64,000 nt of DNA from Certhia americana (lineage: Eukaryota; Chordata; Aves; Passeriformes; Certhiidae), in contig JAGMWU010000040.1 of assembly GCA_018697195.1 (NCBI GenBank), positions 186,001 to 250,000 of the forward strand, given 5' to 3'. A program made the position numbers and the translations under genes. Positions 20,668-34,198 of the stretch are shown here, in pieces; positions within the stretch are counted from its first letter, which is position 1; each line of letters starts with the position of its first letter. The notes under the pieces are model-generated. The model ran no database searches. It was given only the letters and a program-made list of their open reading frames with translations, and had not been told where the DNA came from.

Positions 20668-23600
20668 TGGTATCAAGTTCTATCAAGGAAAAGCTACACA
20701 GGCAGAATGTTTCTGTGTAATGAACAGTGCATCTGGGTCATAAAGGTCTTCAAACAATTGGGCCTCATTTTTCTGTCTCAGCTGTGCAATGCCTGCTCTC
20801 ATTCTGCTTGCCTGCTCTGATTCAGATGTAAACTGGATTCAGAGAGCATTCAGCAAGTGCTGCCATCATGTCTGAGTCACTTGGGCTCCTCTCAATGCCC
20901 TGCTGAGTAACTGAACCCTGGCTCTGCTCTTCCGACCGAGTGCCATCTCTGAAAGGACACAAGGACAGCAAATATAGAAATCTAACTCTGGCATTCTGAA
21001 GTCTGGCCCTGTCCCAGAGCTCCAGGAGCTGCTTCATTGCCCTCTCCCAAAATCTGCCAGGTGGTGGGTGAAAGCCCAGAGAGCGTGCTGACTGTTGTCT
21101 TTGCAATTTTATCGTTTAGATCCACTCCACTGCAGAGCTCAAGTAGGTATGTTGTTTGCTTACCAGTGCTTGTTTGCATTGCTGCATTTCTACCATTCCT
21201 GCTTGGAGAACAGCCTTCCTGTCTCCACTTCCACAACAATGCCTTGCAGGGAAACTCTGACTTATACACTCGTGAGAGCTCCTGCTGCCTTTTCGTGGCA
21301 GTGAGCACCGATTGCATGTGAGATAGGGTCAGGTTAGATTTCTGCTTTCAAAGTTCAAGTAAACTTCTCTAACTTATTTAGTAATGTGGAATTAACTTTA
21401 CATTTGAAATAGGTCCTGTTCCCACAAACTCAGAATAGCAGGAAAACAATCCTTGAGTTTTAAAGGTTTTAACCCTTGCAGATCTGGAGAAGCTGCTTCT
21501 TTTCCCTTCACAGTAGCCAAAAATGGCACAATTGGAGGTGGGTTAGGAAAATAGGAGGATTAAAAAGATAGGTGTACAGACCTATGACATTTTCTGTCTG
21601 CCCTTACCAGTGCAAGAAGGTTTTTTTTTTTTATTTCTGACCTTTGCCTTGCTTCCTTTGCTCCAGAGCATGATCTTCCTGTTGAAGTAGTGCTGCAGAT
21701 TACCTTATTTTGGTACCATATTGATCTCTACCAGTAGCTGACAGCACACAAGAGTTGCCTGGATTTTTTGATGAAAGTGAAAAGATTTTTAATGGTGTTT
21801 TTTGCCATGAGACACAGCTGAAGCCTGTGCTCAAAACACTGAGTCTTGTTTAAGCATATAGTGTTAGGGTCTTGCTATTTCTTTGACTCTTTAGGCCAAT
21901 TTATTCCATTTAAATTAACACTACATCAACAAGTCCTTGGCTTCTCCGTGGTCACCAAGGCTGCCAGTAGTGATGATAACATTTGCAAATGAAACCTTGC
22001 CTGCTGTGAGCTGCTGGGCTGGAAGGCGACTGCTAGACATCCGAATCTAATGTTAAGCAGAACTGTGATGATGTTTTGGAGTGAATTTGTAACAAGTTTC
22101 CTATTTGTCTTCATTTCAGGGGTACTGCATTACTTCAACAGCCTGAATCACACCATGAAGCTTCTCTTGTTACACTTCACAGAGTACGTATATCTTCTTG
22201 CATGGTCTATAGGGTCTGGCATCTTAATCTATTTATTTTGATCTATTCTCATTTCTATATTTTCAGTTGTTCTTCATTCTTTACCCTTCATCTACATTTG
22301 ACTTTAACTTCTCTTGTCTGCTCCCGCAGATGTAGAAATTAAGAGAATTTATTTAGTTTCCCTTCCCTCAGGATGAACCTGAGAAACACATCTTCCCACT
22401 TTTTTCAGTCACCAAACTCAGATACACAGCTCTTTCATAAGCTGATGATGCATTATGATGACATATGCTCAGCTACAAGAAACTGTGAAGTACGCACGGT
22501 AAAATAATTTACTCAGAATTTTATATGAATCGGAGCAGATTCTGTTCAAACAGAGCAATATCCTGCCAATTATATGTCGAGGCAAACCTAGAACAGCACT
22601 TTTCAGATATTCGCATAAGCTTTCTACATTTTTGATTCAAAAGTAACAATAGGAGTTAGCAATTGCATACTCAGGTCCTACCTCCACTTTGAGCTCAGAG
22701 TGGCCATTTATACCTATCCTAAGCAACTGCAGAAGAGCACCTGAAAGAGGCAGAACTGCCCCGCTACCTGGAATGTACAGTGCACATTGCAAAGGAGATG
22801 GAGCCTCTCCACACCCTGCTGTGTTCACCAAAGTATCTGATCCATCAAAGGACTGGAGGGGCATTGCCAGTCCAAGGGACTGAGAGACATGGAAGGAAAA
22901 ATGCCTGAAGCCTTCATTTTTTATAAAGAAGCACTTGCATGTATTTTTGCTTCAATGGAAGAGGATAGCCTGATGAGAGGGAAAAGGAGTGCAATATGCA
23001 GACATTGGTGATAGTAGCAGAGGGGAAAAAATGGAAATTGTGCTGTGGGTAGACACAAACCAGCAAATTGGAATGTATTTTTTTCTACTCTAAAAAGAGA
23101 ACTTCCACACATACCTGCTAATTAATAGAGCACCCTTCACTGGCAATGTCAACAGGAAGTGCAAATCCTAAGTAGTTTGGTTTCCTTTGTACAAGGTTTT
23201 AGTCACTGAGCAAGCTGTAACTACTGCTTGTGTACTGTAGAAAAAGCTAAGATAAATTCTAAATTTTCATGCCAACATAGCTTCTGCCTCCACTTCTTTG
23301 CTGTCAAATTCTTGCCATGCAAGAAGTAGGATAATTAATGGAAGAGATTCAGAGTAGAAGATACAACATGAAGGCAGAGATTCTGCTGCTGCTGTTTTTG
23401 AACTTCTCACAGGAATCCTCTTTCTCTTTTCTGAACATCCTGCCAATTAATATTAATTTCCAGTTGTTTATATCTGTTTCCCCAGGGTAGGTGGCAGAAG
23501 TCATGGTCATTTTTAACAGCCTATATAAAGGGAAACTCATGTGGTTCAGTGGGGTGACGGTTACCTGGTGTTATGCAAATGGGCAAATTTAGGCTTTATC

Positions 23601-26600
23601 AAAGACTGTGGCAATTCTAAACTAGGCAGCAGAGGGGCTGAGCTCTACTCAATGTAAAAAATTTCCTGATCCTACAGAACATGCCTGGAAACAGTACTTG
23701 AAGCTTGGTTGGTGGAAAGGCTGGCTGGCTCTGATCAGCTGGATCTCAGAACCAAGCCAGCAAGAAGAGGTGGAAATTCTTCTGTGTGACCACCTGGACC
23801 ATCTCTTGAATTGCAAAAGTTAATAAAGATATTTAAGAAATGGTGGATAAAAAGATGAGAGGGAAATATCCATATTTCAAATAGTTGGATCTTTTCTTTT
23901 CTGACTACTGACAAAGTTGGTTGCAAAAGTCCAATATTTCTATTTTAAAATAAGCTAAGAGAAAAGGGAAACACCTTTCCTGTGCATCTTCTTTTGTCTT
24001 TGTGTGACTACATAAGAGAATTAATTGTCACTCTGTGCTTTATCTGGGAAGAGGGAAGGTTTTGATTTGGAACAGCATTGCCCACAACACATGGAAGCAG
24101 AAGCGGGCATGGGTCTTTGGGACTTGGACAGAAAGATCAGTCACTTTTGGATCAGAGGTTCTGGCAAACCATTGAAACAATCTGTTGAGGCAAAAAAATA
24201 AAAGGACTGCTCAGTGGATATCAGGACTATGCACTGCCTGTAACACGTTGCCTACTGTTCAAGGTTACAAGCCTAATGTACACAAAATAAGGTCAATCAC
24301 AGCAGCATCTGATGCATTCAATGTATTTTTGGATGTGTGTGACTTCTCAATTTCACACCTGCGCAGCAGGGCTTGATTCCTATGTTGCAATTGCTTCTGA
24401 CTCGGTAGGCATTACAAATAATCAGTGCTCCTTGATTTCTCCACTCTCTTCCCAAGGAATCTGTTACCTGCATTTGGTTTCACGCCAGATCAAAAGCAAC
24501 TAATTCCATTTTTTAACCCTGAAGCTGTTTAATCATTTCTCCTCTTCTACCCTTTTCCCTCGCTGTGAGAGGGTAATGACCCATTTATGAATGGGTCTGT
24601 TACAAAGCCCCTTCACTGCACAATTTACTAGTTTACAACTATTCCAAAAGCTCTACTGGATTCACAGAGAGAAAATAGCCTTTAAAACAGGTCTTAGAAT
24701 AGCAAGAACAGTCAGTCAACTTTGCTGCCATGCTAATCACTTTTCCTAAATTTCATGCATCTGGGAATGATGTGAAAAAGGAGGTCTCTGCTATATTTCT
24801 TTAGGTAACACAAAACACACTGAAGATATGAGTTCTGCCTACGCCATTCTCACACGCAGACTGCCCAGCACACTGGCAACACTGGATAAAAATGCCTTCC
24901 TGCAGAAATATCCCCTCTTCCCCATGAACAAGTGGGATGTACTTAATTATCCACCTTCACAATAAATTCACCACAGGTAGCAAAACACACACAGGGTACA
25001 ATTACTGTGGCTTACCCTACTCACCTAACTTAAAGCTCTGTTGGTTACTATAGATGTTTGTTTGGCCCATAATTTGCTAGCCTGCATGTTGTAGAAGAGC
25101 TCTGAAAACAAAGCTCTGTGGGAAGTAGCATACTCCAGGGAGGATAAAGCTTTGACTAAAAATGTTCTCATAGTCAGAGAAAGAATAGGCAGAGTAAGTA
25201 GAGGTGAAGTCTAGGATCAAAAATCTGATGATTCCTCTTGGCTTGCTTTTATTGGTGCAGACAAACATGGAAACACAGCACAGCTTCTCACAGCCTTGTG
25301 GTCTGCACCTGCTTTGGTTCTCCCTCCCTCCAGCTGTACAGGCAGCTAAAGTTAAAGGGTAGGAATCCCTTACAGAAGACAGCAGACACAGCCCCATGAT
25401 ACTACCAGGGCCAGCAGAGCCATGCCTCTAACTGGAATGTGCATGGCTGCTTCTTAAAGCACTGTTCAGGAATGTTTGCCTTGGAAACTACAATGCTTTG
25501 GCCTGTGTTCCTTAGCAAAGTCCTGGAAGAGGTGGTCACTGGGGAAACTGCCAGCTAGCAGGAGCCCTACCTTGTAGAAAAGGGAGTCCATTAGCACAGT
25601 GCTATAGTGTAGTAATAAAATTCTTATTACCATTACCATAATGGGGTGGGACTGATGTGGGTTTAGACAGTGCACTCACGTATATATGTTGTAAAAAGTA
25701 TCCTCTTGTTCTTCACTGATCCAAACTACTTGTTCTCAGTGTTCCCAAAGCCAGAGACACAGATTAAATAGATCACTGAATTTGTGTGAAACTGGTTATA
25801 TAAACAGGGTTGATGGAGTTATGAATTGTTTTCTTGTGGCTTTCAGAATGGAGACATTTATAGAGATGCTCCAAACATTTGTGACTGATAGGGAGAACAA
25901 AGTGAACATTTCTGGGGTTAAGACACAAATTTCACTTTATGAGTGACAAACAGGTGTTTACCAAGTATTGTATGTATCAAAATTGGTCACACTTTCCAAT
26001 TTCATCTGATTTCTGCATTTTTCTTGCTAAGAAAGGTCATAGGTATTTCAAGAACAGAGGACTAGATACCTGGACAAATACCATAGTCCTATTTCCACTC
26101 TAACTCTCATTCACATTTTTTTTTCCCCCATTCCAGCTTCAGGTGCTAGCTCTTCTTACAAAGCTTCAGTTCTTTTCAGGCTATCAGTAAAAAGAGCTCA
26201 ATGAATTGAAGAATGGCACTAATAGTCAGCAGGAGCCTTGACCGTGTTTGTAGCAGGTGTTAGTTTATACATATACCTCTTTCAAGGTAATTAAAAAATT
26301 AATAAAATGAAAACACTTGAAAGGTTGAAAGTGGTATATAAAATAATAAAGACAAAACATACAAATGTTTCTCGTAAAATGCCTTAAAATGGATTCAAGT
26401 GTCTCATTTTATTGATAAGGATTCCAATCTACAGCTGACAAACATTCCAGGGATAAATAAATTAATCAACCTTTCCCTTTTATAAAGATCAAAACAAACC
26501 ACGTAGTTTCATCTCATGTTTAGGCAGAAACATGGGATAATTTTTTTAAGTGGTTACTAAAGGATATCCACCTACCCCTGCCATGGGTTTTGCAATTGGA

Positions 26601-27253
26601 AGGAGCCCAGGTGGCTCAAACAATGTTTATCAATCCTTTTCCTGGACTGCTGTTGGTGCATTCGAGCAGATCAATTGTGTTCATTCAAGGTGATGGTGTT
26701 CATTCTGCAGTACCTCCTTGACCTGCAAGATATTTCATTTTTCTCCAACGCACTGCAGAGGCTGCATGGGTAAGACATGTCCCTTTGGCTTGCCCGTTTG
26801 TCTGGCAAGCTTATGTTTCCACAAGCATGTCAACACCTCCTTGGATATTAGCACGACTATAAATGTTAGTTTATGCTAATAAGTAAGACGTTGAAAAACA
26901 AAGGAAAGGTCAGAAACTGTAGTTTTATATTAAGTGTGATTTCCCAAGACAAAATAAACCCAATTCACAGCACATGCTTACACTTTTCCAAGAGATATAT
27001 TTATAGCTGTGAATATGTACTTTGGCTAACCCTATTGTAAGCACAGAGAAGGGAGGAGAGGAGGTGGGGGTTTTTTTCCACTCTTAAAGTAAAAGAGGGA
27101 GGTTAATTGGTTCTGCTAGCTGAAAGGCTATGTGCCAGGCAGCGGGAGCATGCATTATAATAGAAGAGCTACAGAGACAAATGAACCAGTCCAGAGGATG
27201 AAAAAAACCCACCTAATGCCTTGGGAGAAGGAGGGAAAAAACAACCAAAGCAC
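20668..27253. other. Non-coding intergenic stretch
   Basis: No gene or clear mobile element. It holds a perfect 8-bp stem with a 4-base loop (GACCCATT/AATGGGTC, 24578-24597), an octamer ATGCAAAT at 23573-23580, and a T12 run at about 21620. Frames reach 111 codons on the minus strand (20982-21317) with no recognisable similarity. Confidence 0.55.
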
Positions 27254-27291
27254 AAATAAAATAAAATAAAGCAAAACAAAATAAAATAAAA
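27254..27291 (+). repeat. AAAAT/AAATA microsatellite
   Basis: About seven diverged pentamers, interrupted by GC-containing words. Confidence 0.8.
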
Positions 27292-30200
27292 GCAAGAAAT
27301 TTCTGTCTACTTCAGGTACAGCGATTTTAACCAGCATCTCATGCAAATAATAAATAACTCTTTGCTTAGAAGTGTTAGCCAGAACATATAGTTTCTATGC
27401 TGATATTGCTAGAAGACTGAAGTATTGCTTGCTCATTGCCATCATATTTACCGTTCCTGGCCCAGTTACTCTAGAGCCCAAAGTAGCTAAAGGCATTCCA
27501 TCATTAAAGGTTTTGTCGTGTTCACAAAGAACTAATCTCACTTACTTTGTCCTCTTAAATCTGGGATGAATGATTTGTGTGAGCCAAATAGCAGTGCAGT
27601 AAAAGCAAGCAGGAACAGATCTCATAGGCCTTGAAGGAAAATCACTAAAGAAAGGGACAGTTATTCCATGGCAATATTTCACACACATTAGCCGTGACAA
27701 GCATGTACATAAAATTATCACAAAATATTTACAAAAGGAAGGGGAGATCTTGATAGAAAAAAGAAGGTCTACTTAATTTTCTTGTTTATCCAACTTCTTT
27801 TTTCTTCTTAATTTCAAGGAGGAAAATTACCTTTAATTTTCTTATTTCTTCATATTCTGTGTAGTTCACTGTCCCTTTGTCCTTTCTTTTGTTCTTCCTC
27901 TGGCAGAAACTACAATTCTCCTTCATCTGAAACCTGCTTTGGAGAATCTCTTGAACTTACCCATTACTCTTCACTTAAGATCAACATATCCATTTCCAAC
28001 CCTGATTGATGATAGTACATGGTATCATCCCAAGCTGCACAAAAGCCAACGAGAGCACCTCCTGTACCCCATCCTCAGGAAAAGTGTGAGATACCACTTA
28101 CTGTACTGACAAAACTGCTGCTAAAATACTAATAGTTTTTCTCAGGTCTTCATTTCTATTCACAGCATTATAAAAACTCAGAAGTGGTACTATCTCTGTG
28201 GTCCAGACGGAATTTTGTGAAAACTTACAGAAGGAATGATATGAGCCAGCACTGGTGTGTGACAGCAATTTCCTCCAGACCTGGCTGGAGCCAGAATGCA
28301 CAGAGATTCAAAGGCATTTCATTCAAGAGGAATTAAGACCCTGAATAGCTTTCAGGATCTGGAAGGAGCAAGATTAAGATACGGATGTCTGGAAGATATT
28401 TTGGTCTGACTCTATACAGACCAAAGTAACTTGGGGTTTTAAGTCCCACGTTCAAACATGATCTTGATGTAACTACTCAGGATCACACCTTCTCCATGAT
28501 TTTTACAGAAATGTTCACTTGGATGGACAAGAGTTTGCCATTTGGACAGTCCTTTTCTTCTAATTGATTTTTTATTTTACTTGATGTCACAGCTCACAAG
28601 TTTAATATTCTTCCCTGTAATTGCTAAAATTGTTAAAATTTTGCTTTCTGCCCTACAAGGTGTAAAACAGTTTAAAAACGTATTTCACTAATGGTAATGG
28701 AAGTTTTGGAAACCCTGCTGTGCAAATTCCACAGTGAACTGCTGAGGTCAGTCTTCTTCTCTTGTACCTCTTTTTAAATGAAGTAAATCTACATTTCCTT
28801 TGGTAGGTCAGCTGTAAAATTTTACTTAATAACTAAAATAAAGTTATGACATTGTTTCCACTGGGATTGAACAGACGTGTAACTGAGAGAAACTCCGAAA
28901 AGGAGATCAGCAAGGAGTCCTTTTTCTTTCACTTCTTATTAATGGAATACCAAACCATGAAGCACTGAAATTTCCAAAGTGAAATTTCTGTTATATTTCA
29001 CAGGCTGTGAATGCGTAGGTTTTTCATGTGCTTGGCACACATTAGAATGCATTTTTTTTTTTTTTTTTGCAGATTCATATATTAAAAGGCAAATCTTAGA
29101 TATTGTCCGTCTGATCAAGCTCAGTGAACTATGTAAGTTTCTAGTTTTTGTAAAAAAAGATGGACACTGTATAGATTCGATGCTTTTTTTCTTCATAGAA
29201 TATATTGGGCATTAACATACATAGTACTTACACACACACATAATATTAATAAAATCATGACTTAACAGCCATGTGCAAAAAATATCTTCTGTGGAATTAA
29301 ACAGTAACATTGGAATTATTTTGCTTGCAACATATCATTTTTATTCTTCTGGAAGGGGTAACTCATGCACAAAATTTTCTGTTACTCTCTCCAGTAAAAG
29401 ACCATGTCAATGTTTGCTGAATGAACTAGTTTCCAAATTTTCTACTTTTCCCCTCTCACCTCAATAAAGATAATTTTGCTGTGCTTGTATTTATGTTAAC
29501 TTAATCATATCTGTTTCTCACTCTTGTTACAAAGCACTGGCAGGATATTTATGGAAAAGCATGCAAAAGGTGCAGATTTCTGGTTAGTTTGCTTTTACAT
29601 TTTCAAATGGAAACTGGAATAGTTTTATTTCTTTATGCACCATTGTTGATTTGAGGTCTTTTATAGAAGGACATGAAGAATGGCATATCAAACAAAATAG
29701 TTCAATAAGAACTAGGCAGGACATTGGAAAAATACCACTTTGATTCTACCAATTACAAAAAAAGAAAGTGGAATAAGAAGACAAATTAAAAACATACATA
29801 ATTTTGAATGAAGACTTAAAGCATTTTCCTTTAAAAGAAAAATAAAAATTCTAATAGTTCCAAGTAAAAGATTCACACTTTTTCTTTTGTCTTAGTTCTT
29901 TTTATGGAACAATTCAGTAATGCTTAATGGAATACACATCCCTTCAATTTACATTTTTCACCAAAAGAATTGCTTCAGCTAAAAACTGACACGGCTCTGA
30001 ACAAAAGAAATTGAATACATTCTATTTTGCCCTTACTGTGATTTATTTGCTTGCCTGAAAAGAGAAGTCTTTCTGAGTTTTACCATTTGCCCAGGTGAAT
30101 TCTGGATAGTTAAAATGGAAATATTCTGATAATAAATAAAAAAAAAATGGAGGAAAAATCCACCAAGAATTGTTGTAATCATCTGCGAATACTATTGTAT

Positions 30201-33200
30201 GCATGGTTGAAAAAGTGTGTATTTTTATTAGTTTAACTACTGGGATGATCAAAAAACTGTAACTTCTCATTCACTTTTATGGGAACATAAAAGTTAATGA
30301 TAAAACTTCATAGATACCTAGCTTCGTTGATGTGTCTGTTTTCAAAGCAAATGAAATATAAGTCATAAAATGTGATTCTATAACCTATTTTCCAAAAATG
30401 TCTAAAATTTTATTTTTATTTATATGACTTAGATGAAATAAAAAAGAAGGATAAAAGAAAAGAAAGGTCATTATATTTTTTTTTCATTGGAGAGATATTT
30501 GAAGTCTCCACTGACTTTCTGTTAGCATAAATAATTAAATTGTTTGAGTAGATTTTTTTTTTAAGAATTCTTACTGTTCTGTCTTGTAATTAGAAGTTTT
30601 TGAGTCTTTATTTTCAGTTCAAAATTGATCATTGCCATTTTGACTTCAACAATATGAATTCTTTGAACTTTTAAAAGCTACATTTAGGAAAAATATTTAA
30701 CTAAAGCCTGTTTAATACATATATTGAGTAAAAATTATTAAAATTTCATTTGAGTATTCAAACCTATTGCTAGATTTGTATATTTCTTAGAATGGAAATA
30801 TTTGGTTATCTACATATATGCTCATGCATATTCCTTAGAAGAGAAAATGGATTTTACTACTGTTATGGAACACATTCACCTTGCACTACAGAAGTCCTGA
30901 AGAGCACAGTGGTGCTGAGGAAATGAGCAGTACCCATAGACAACAAATATCAACTAGAAATATCAGACTTTGCATTTTTTTATTGTTTCCAGGCAAGACA
31001 TCGAAGAAACTGTCCCGTCCTCTATGCTAAAATTGGGCTAATCAGAGACATCAATCAACTTCACTCTGTGAAAGAGGAGCTGTGAAAAACCTGTTATAGT
31101 ACATTGAGTTGTGGATTTTAGTATTCAGCAGTGCACTGCTGGCATCAGGGGCTAGAATATCATATAGTGTATGTTAAATGAAGTTCCACTCCACGCAACA
31201 CTCGCACATCAAAATGAAAGTAAGAGCTCCATTTAGGACAGGATGAGCAGTATAATATCTGTTCAGTGAATTCCCACAACTTGCACCTTTTGGGAGAAGT
31301 GAGGCAGACTGACAGAAGGCTAGGAAATTAGTTCTGATGTGTTTTTGCTTTTACATCAGAAAATATTGAAATAAGCACTCCAGACAAATAGTTACCCTTT
31401 TCAAAGCTGCCCAACCTTTCTCCTTCATTGCCGATGCTCAGCCTGAGAATGGGAGAGAGACATCATATTGCAGACAGAGGTCAGACTGGAAAGAACAATG
31501 CCATGAATGACTAATGAAGTGCTCTGATTCATGAGGAAATTTTGATTTACATTTCAAAATCAATAGTGATCTCTACTCAAAAGAGGTTTTGAGCTAAGAA
31601 TAAAGTGAAGTCTGCATTTCTGTGGAGGTAGTTTGTGAAGCATAACGCACTATGGCTAATCTTTCATATGTTTTTTCTTAACACCAAGGTACATGTTACT
31701 CCTCGCTAAAAGAACACAGCAATTCATGACAGTAATCTGTATTTTCCTGATGATTCCTTATATGTCTAAAAAATTATTTATGTTCCAATTACTGGAATTA
31801 CTTTGCATAGTATTCTCTCTTACATATAATTGACATAGATTGTAGTCCTAAATACAGGCTGGTTTCCATAATAGCTAATAAGGCAAAAAGTAAAGTAATG
31901 CCATCACAGAACTTTCTTAACAATATTGTATTACTTAAAATATCCTTGCTTTTATCTAGGAAAGGTTTGGTTACGGTACCTCCTCCATAGTTTGACTTTT
32001 GCTTCCTGTGCAGGGTATAAAGCTGGCAGTCTCAGTTATGGTTCATGGGAAAACCAATTTTGTTCTTTTTGCTTTCTTTTTTCTCATAGTCTTTGCAAAG
32101 AGTAAGTTCTTAGTGCTCAGCATTGCTGAAAGGGATGGGCTTTAGTAGCAGGGAGTCATAAATATGTGCAAACCCATGTGGCCATCACCTCTTCTGTGTA
32201 CTTAAAGAGTAACACACTGAAAGAGTGACAGCACTTTCAGGAGTGGTTTTGAAGCATTTTCCCTCCTCTGGCAAAAAATAACCAGAAAGCAGTCCCTCAC
32301 TCAAACCAGTTTTGATTTCCCAGCAGTGGAACAGGTACCCTAAGGGTATTCCTCCATTAAGTTTTAAGAGTGGATGCATTTTGAGATAAGGTGACGTGCA
32401 TTTGTGGCAAGAATGTGTCTCACCTTCTATCTTATTTCAGCTGGTCCTCCCAGTCTGGCAGGTTGTGTGTGAGCTGTACTCTGCGCTCGTTCACAACAAA
32501 CCTGTTAACACAGCTGCAGCTGCCAGCCCAGATGTGACTCCAGAGCCTCTGTGCAGTTCCACTGTTTATCCCTTTGGGGGATATCCAGGGGAAAAAGAAA
32601 ACTGATGGGAACTGAGGCATCTAATGGCAATGAAGTTGCAGGAATGGTAAAGTAGGAAAGATTTTGCCATGCCTGAATGTTTGTTACACATGGAGTTATT
32701 TGTGCCAGACAGAATAAAGATGGATTTTCAGGTGCTAACACTGGCAGTAGTTGAAAGCACTGGCCATTAGGAAATTCTTAGCACATTTTTGTGCTAGCAC
32801 ATTTTGCCTCTGACCTTTGTGAGCAGATACTCTAAACTCTCACGATGTTGCCTTCACAGGTACAAGTCTCAAACCGTAATTGCTATTTAAAGCTGGAAGC
32901 ATGCACACTGCTGATTGCAGGTGAGGTGCCTTTTGCTGGCTGTCTGCACTTCTGAGTTTTTCGTTTGCCCAGTGGGGTGCACTCTCTAGGTATGAGCACC
33001 ACATTAAATCCTAGTAGAAGATTATATGGATGACAGAAAGTACTAAATTACTGAGGAATGTGCTATGTGGAAGGCGGAAAAAAGTGAAGAAAAATGTCAC
33101 CAGAAATATCACACAAAATTTCTCCAACAATAAGAACTGCCTCAAACCCTGTAGTTATTCTTTATGAAGACTAAAAGATACGTTGACCTTGTCTTCAAAG

Positions 33201-34091
33201 GTAAACCCCAGAGCATCTCCTAGCAAACCACTGTGTTTCCCTCTCGATATTTTTTTTTTGTCTGGAGAGCAAAAAAACATGAAAGCTGCCACTCTGGCAT
33301 AACACTCCTTTGGAATAGTCATGGGTGCAGAATAAGGACATGTATTAAAAGTATTAAAAAGAATTCTGTGATTAGATATAGGATCAAAGACAATAAAGCA
33401 AGGAGGTAAAGTTTGAAAACTATGTTTTAAAAACAAGTGGAAAAGACAAAGGAAGAGACAAGTCACCTTTGACAGCAACTCCACTCAACTGTTTTCTTTT
33501 TTGAAGGGAAGCAAAGAAAAGGAAGAATAGGAGTTTGTTTGTGTATTTTTTTCCCAAGTGAAATTGCAAGTGGAAATTTGAGATAAAGATAACAATTGTA
33601 TAAATTGATTTTAGTTCTGACAGAAAGGTTAATGATCCAGCACTTGGAAGTATGCCAGGACACATTAGTGACCATAAGAAGTCATAAATTTGGTTTTATA
33701 TTAAAGTGAAGGAAGCCCTGTAGTACAGGATCTCTTGTCATTGTGGTGAAACATTGGCTACCTGATGAGTTGGGAAAAAATAAAACCTTTTTATTCAACA
33801 ATGTCCTTTCTAATGAGACCTGAGCTGTATCTGGAGATCACCCTTTTGAATCCCAACAGCAATCCTATTTCAGTTCCAAAATTGTGTTGTTATTGTAATT
33901 TTCTTTTTGGTTTTATTCAGCACTCAACAGATATAGAAAAAGACCTCCTGTTCTGCCTTGAGTTGTGTTAAATTCAGTAGTGAACTCGTATGTGAAGGGG
34001 ACAGAGAAAAGGGACTAAGGCCAGTAACCACATTGCAAGACAGACATTGCAGCATTAGATGGAAACATTGGAAAGGGGAAAACTCACACGT
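27292..34091. other. AT-rich non-coding stretch
   Basis: No gene is supported. The segment 29500-30850 is especially AT-rich with many TAAT words. An octamer ATGCAAAT occurs at 27341-27348 and a T17 run followed by GCAG at 29052-29072. No LINE, LTR or SINE is recognised. Confidence 0.55.
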
Positions 34092-34130
34092 GTTTTTTTT
34101 TTTTTTTGTTTTTTCCTAGGTCAGATATTC

Positions 34131-34198
34131 AAAGAGAAAGGGGAGGAGGAGAGGAGAGGAGAGGAGAGGAGAGGAGAGGAGAGGAGAGGAGAGGAGAA
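34131..34198 (+). repeat. GAGGA microsatellite in a 68-nt homopurine run
   Basis: The strand is pure A/G from 34131 to 34198 and mostly (GAGGA)n, about eleven copies. The repeat is mirror-symmetric, the arrangement able to form intramolecular triplex (H-DNA). A T15-G-T6 tract (about 34092-34114) lies just upstream on the same strand. Confidence 0.92.
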
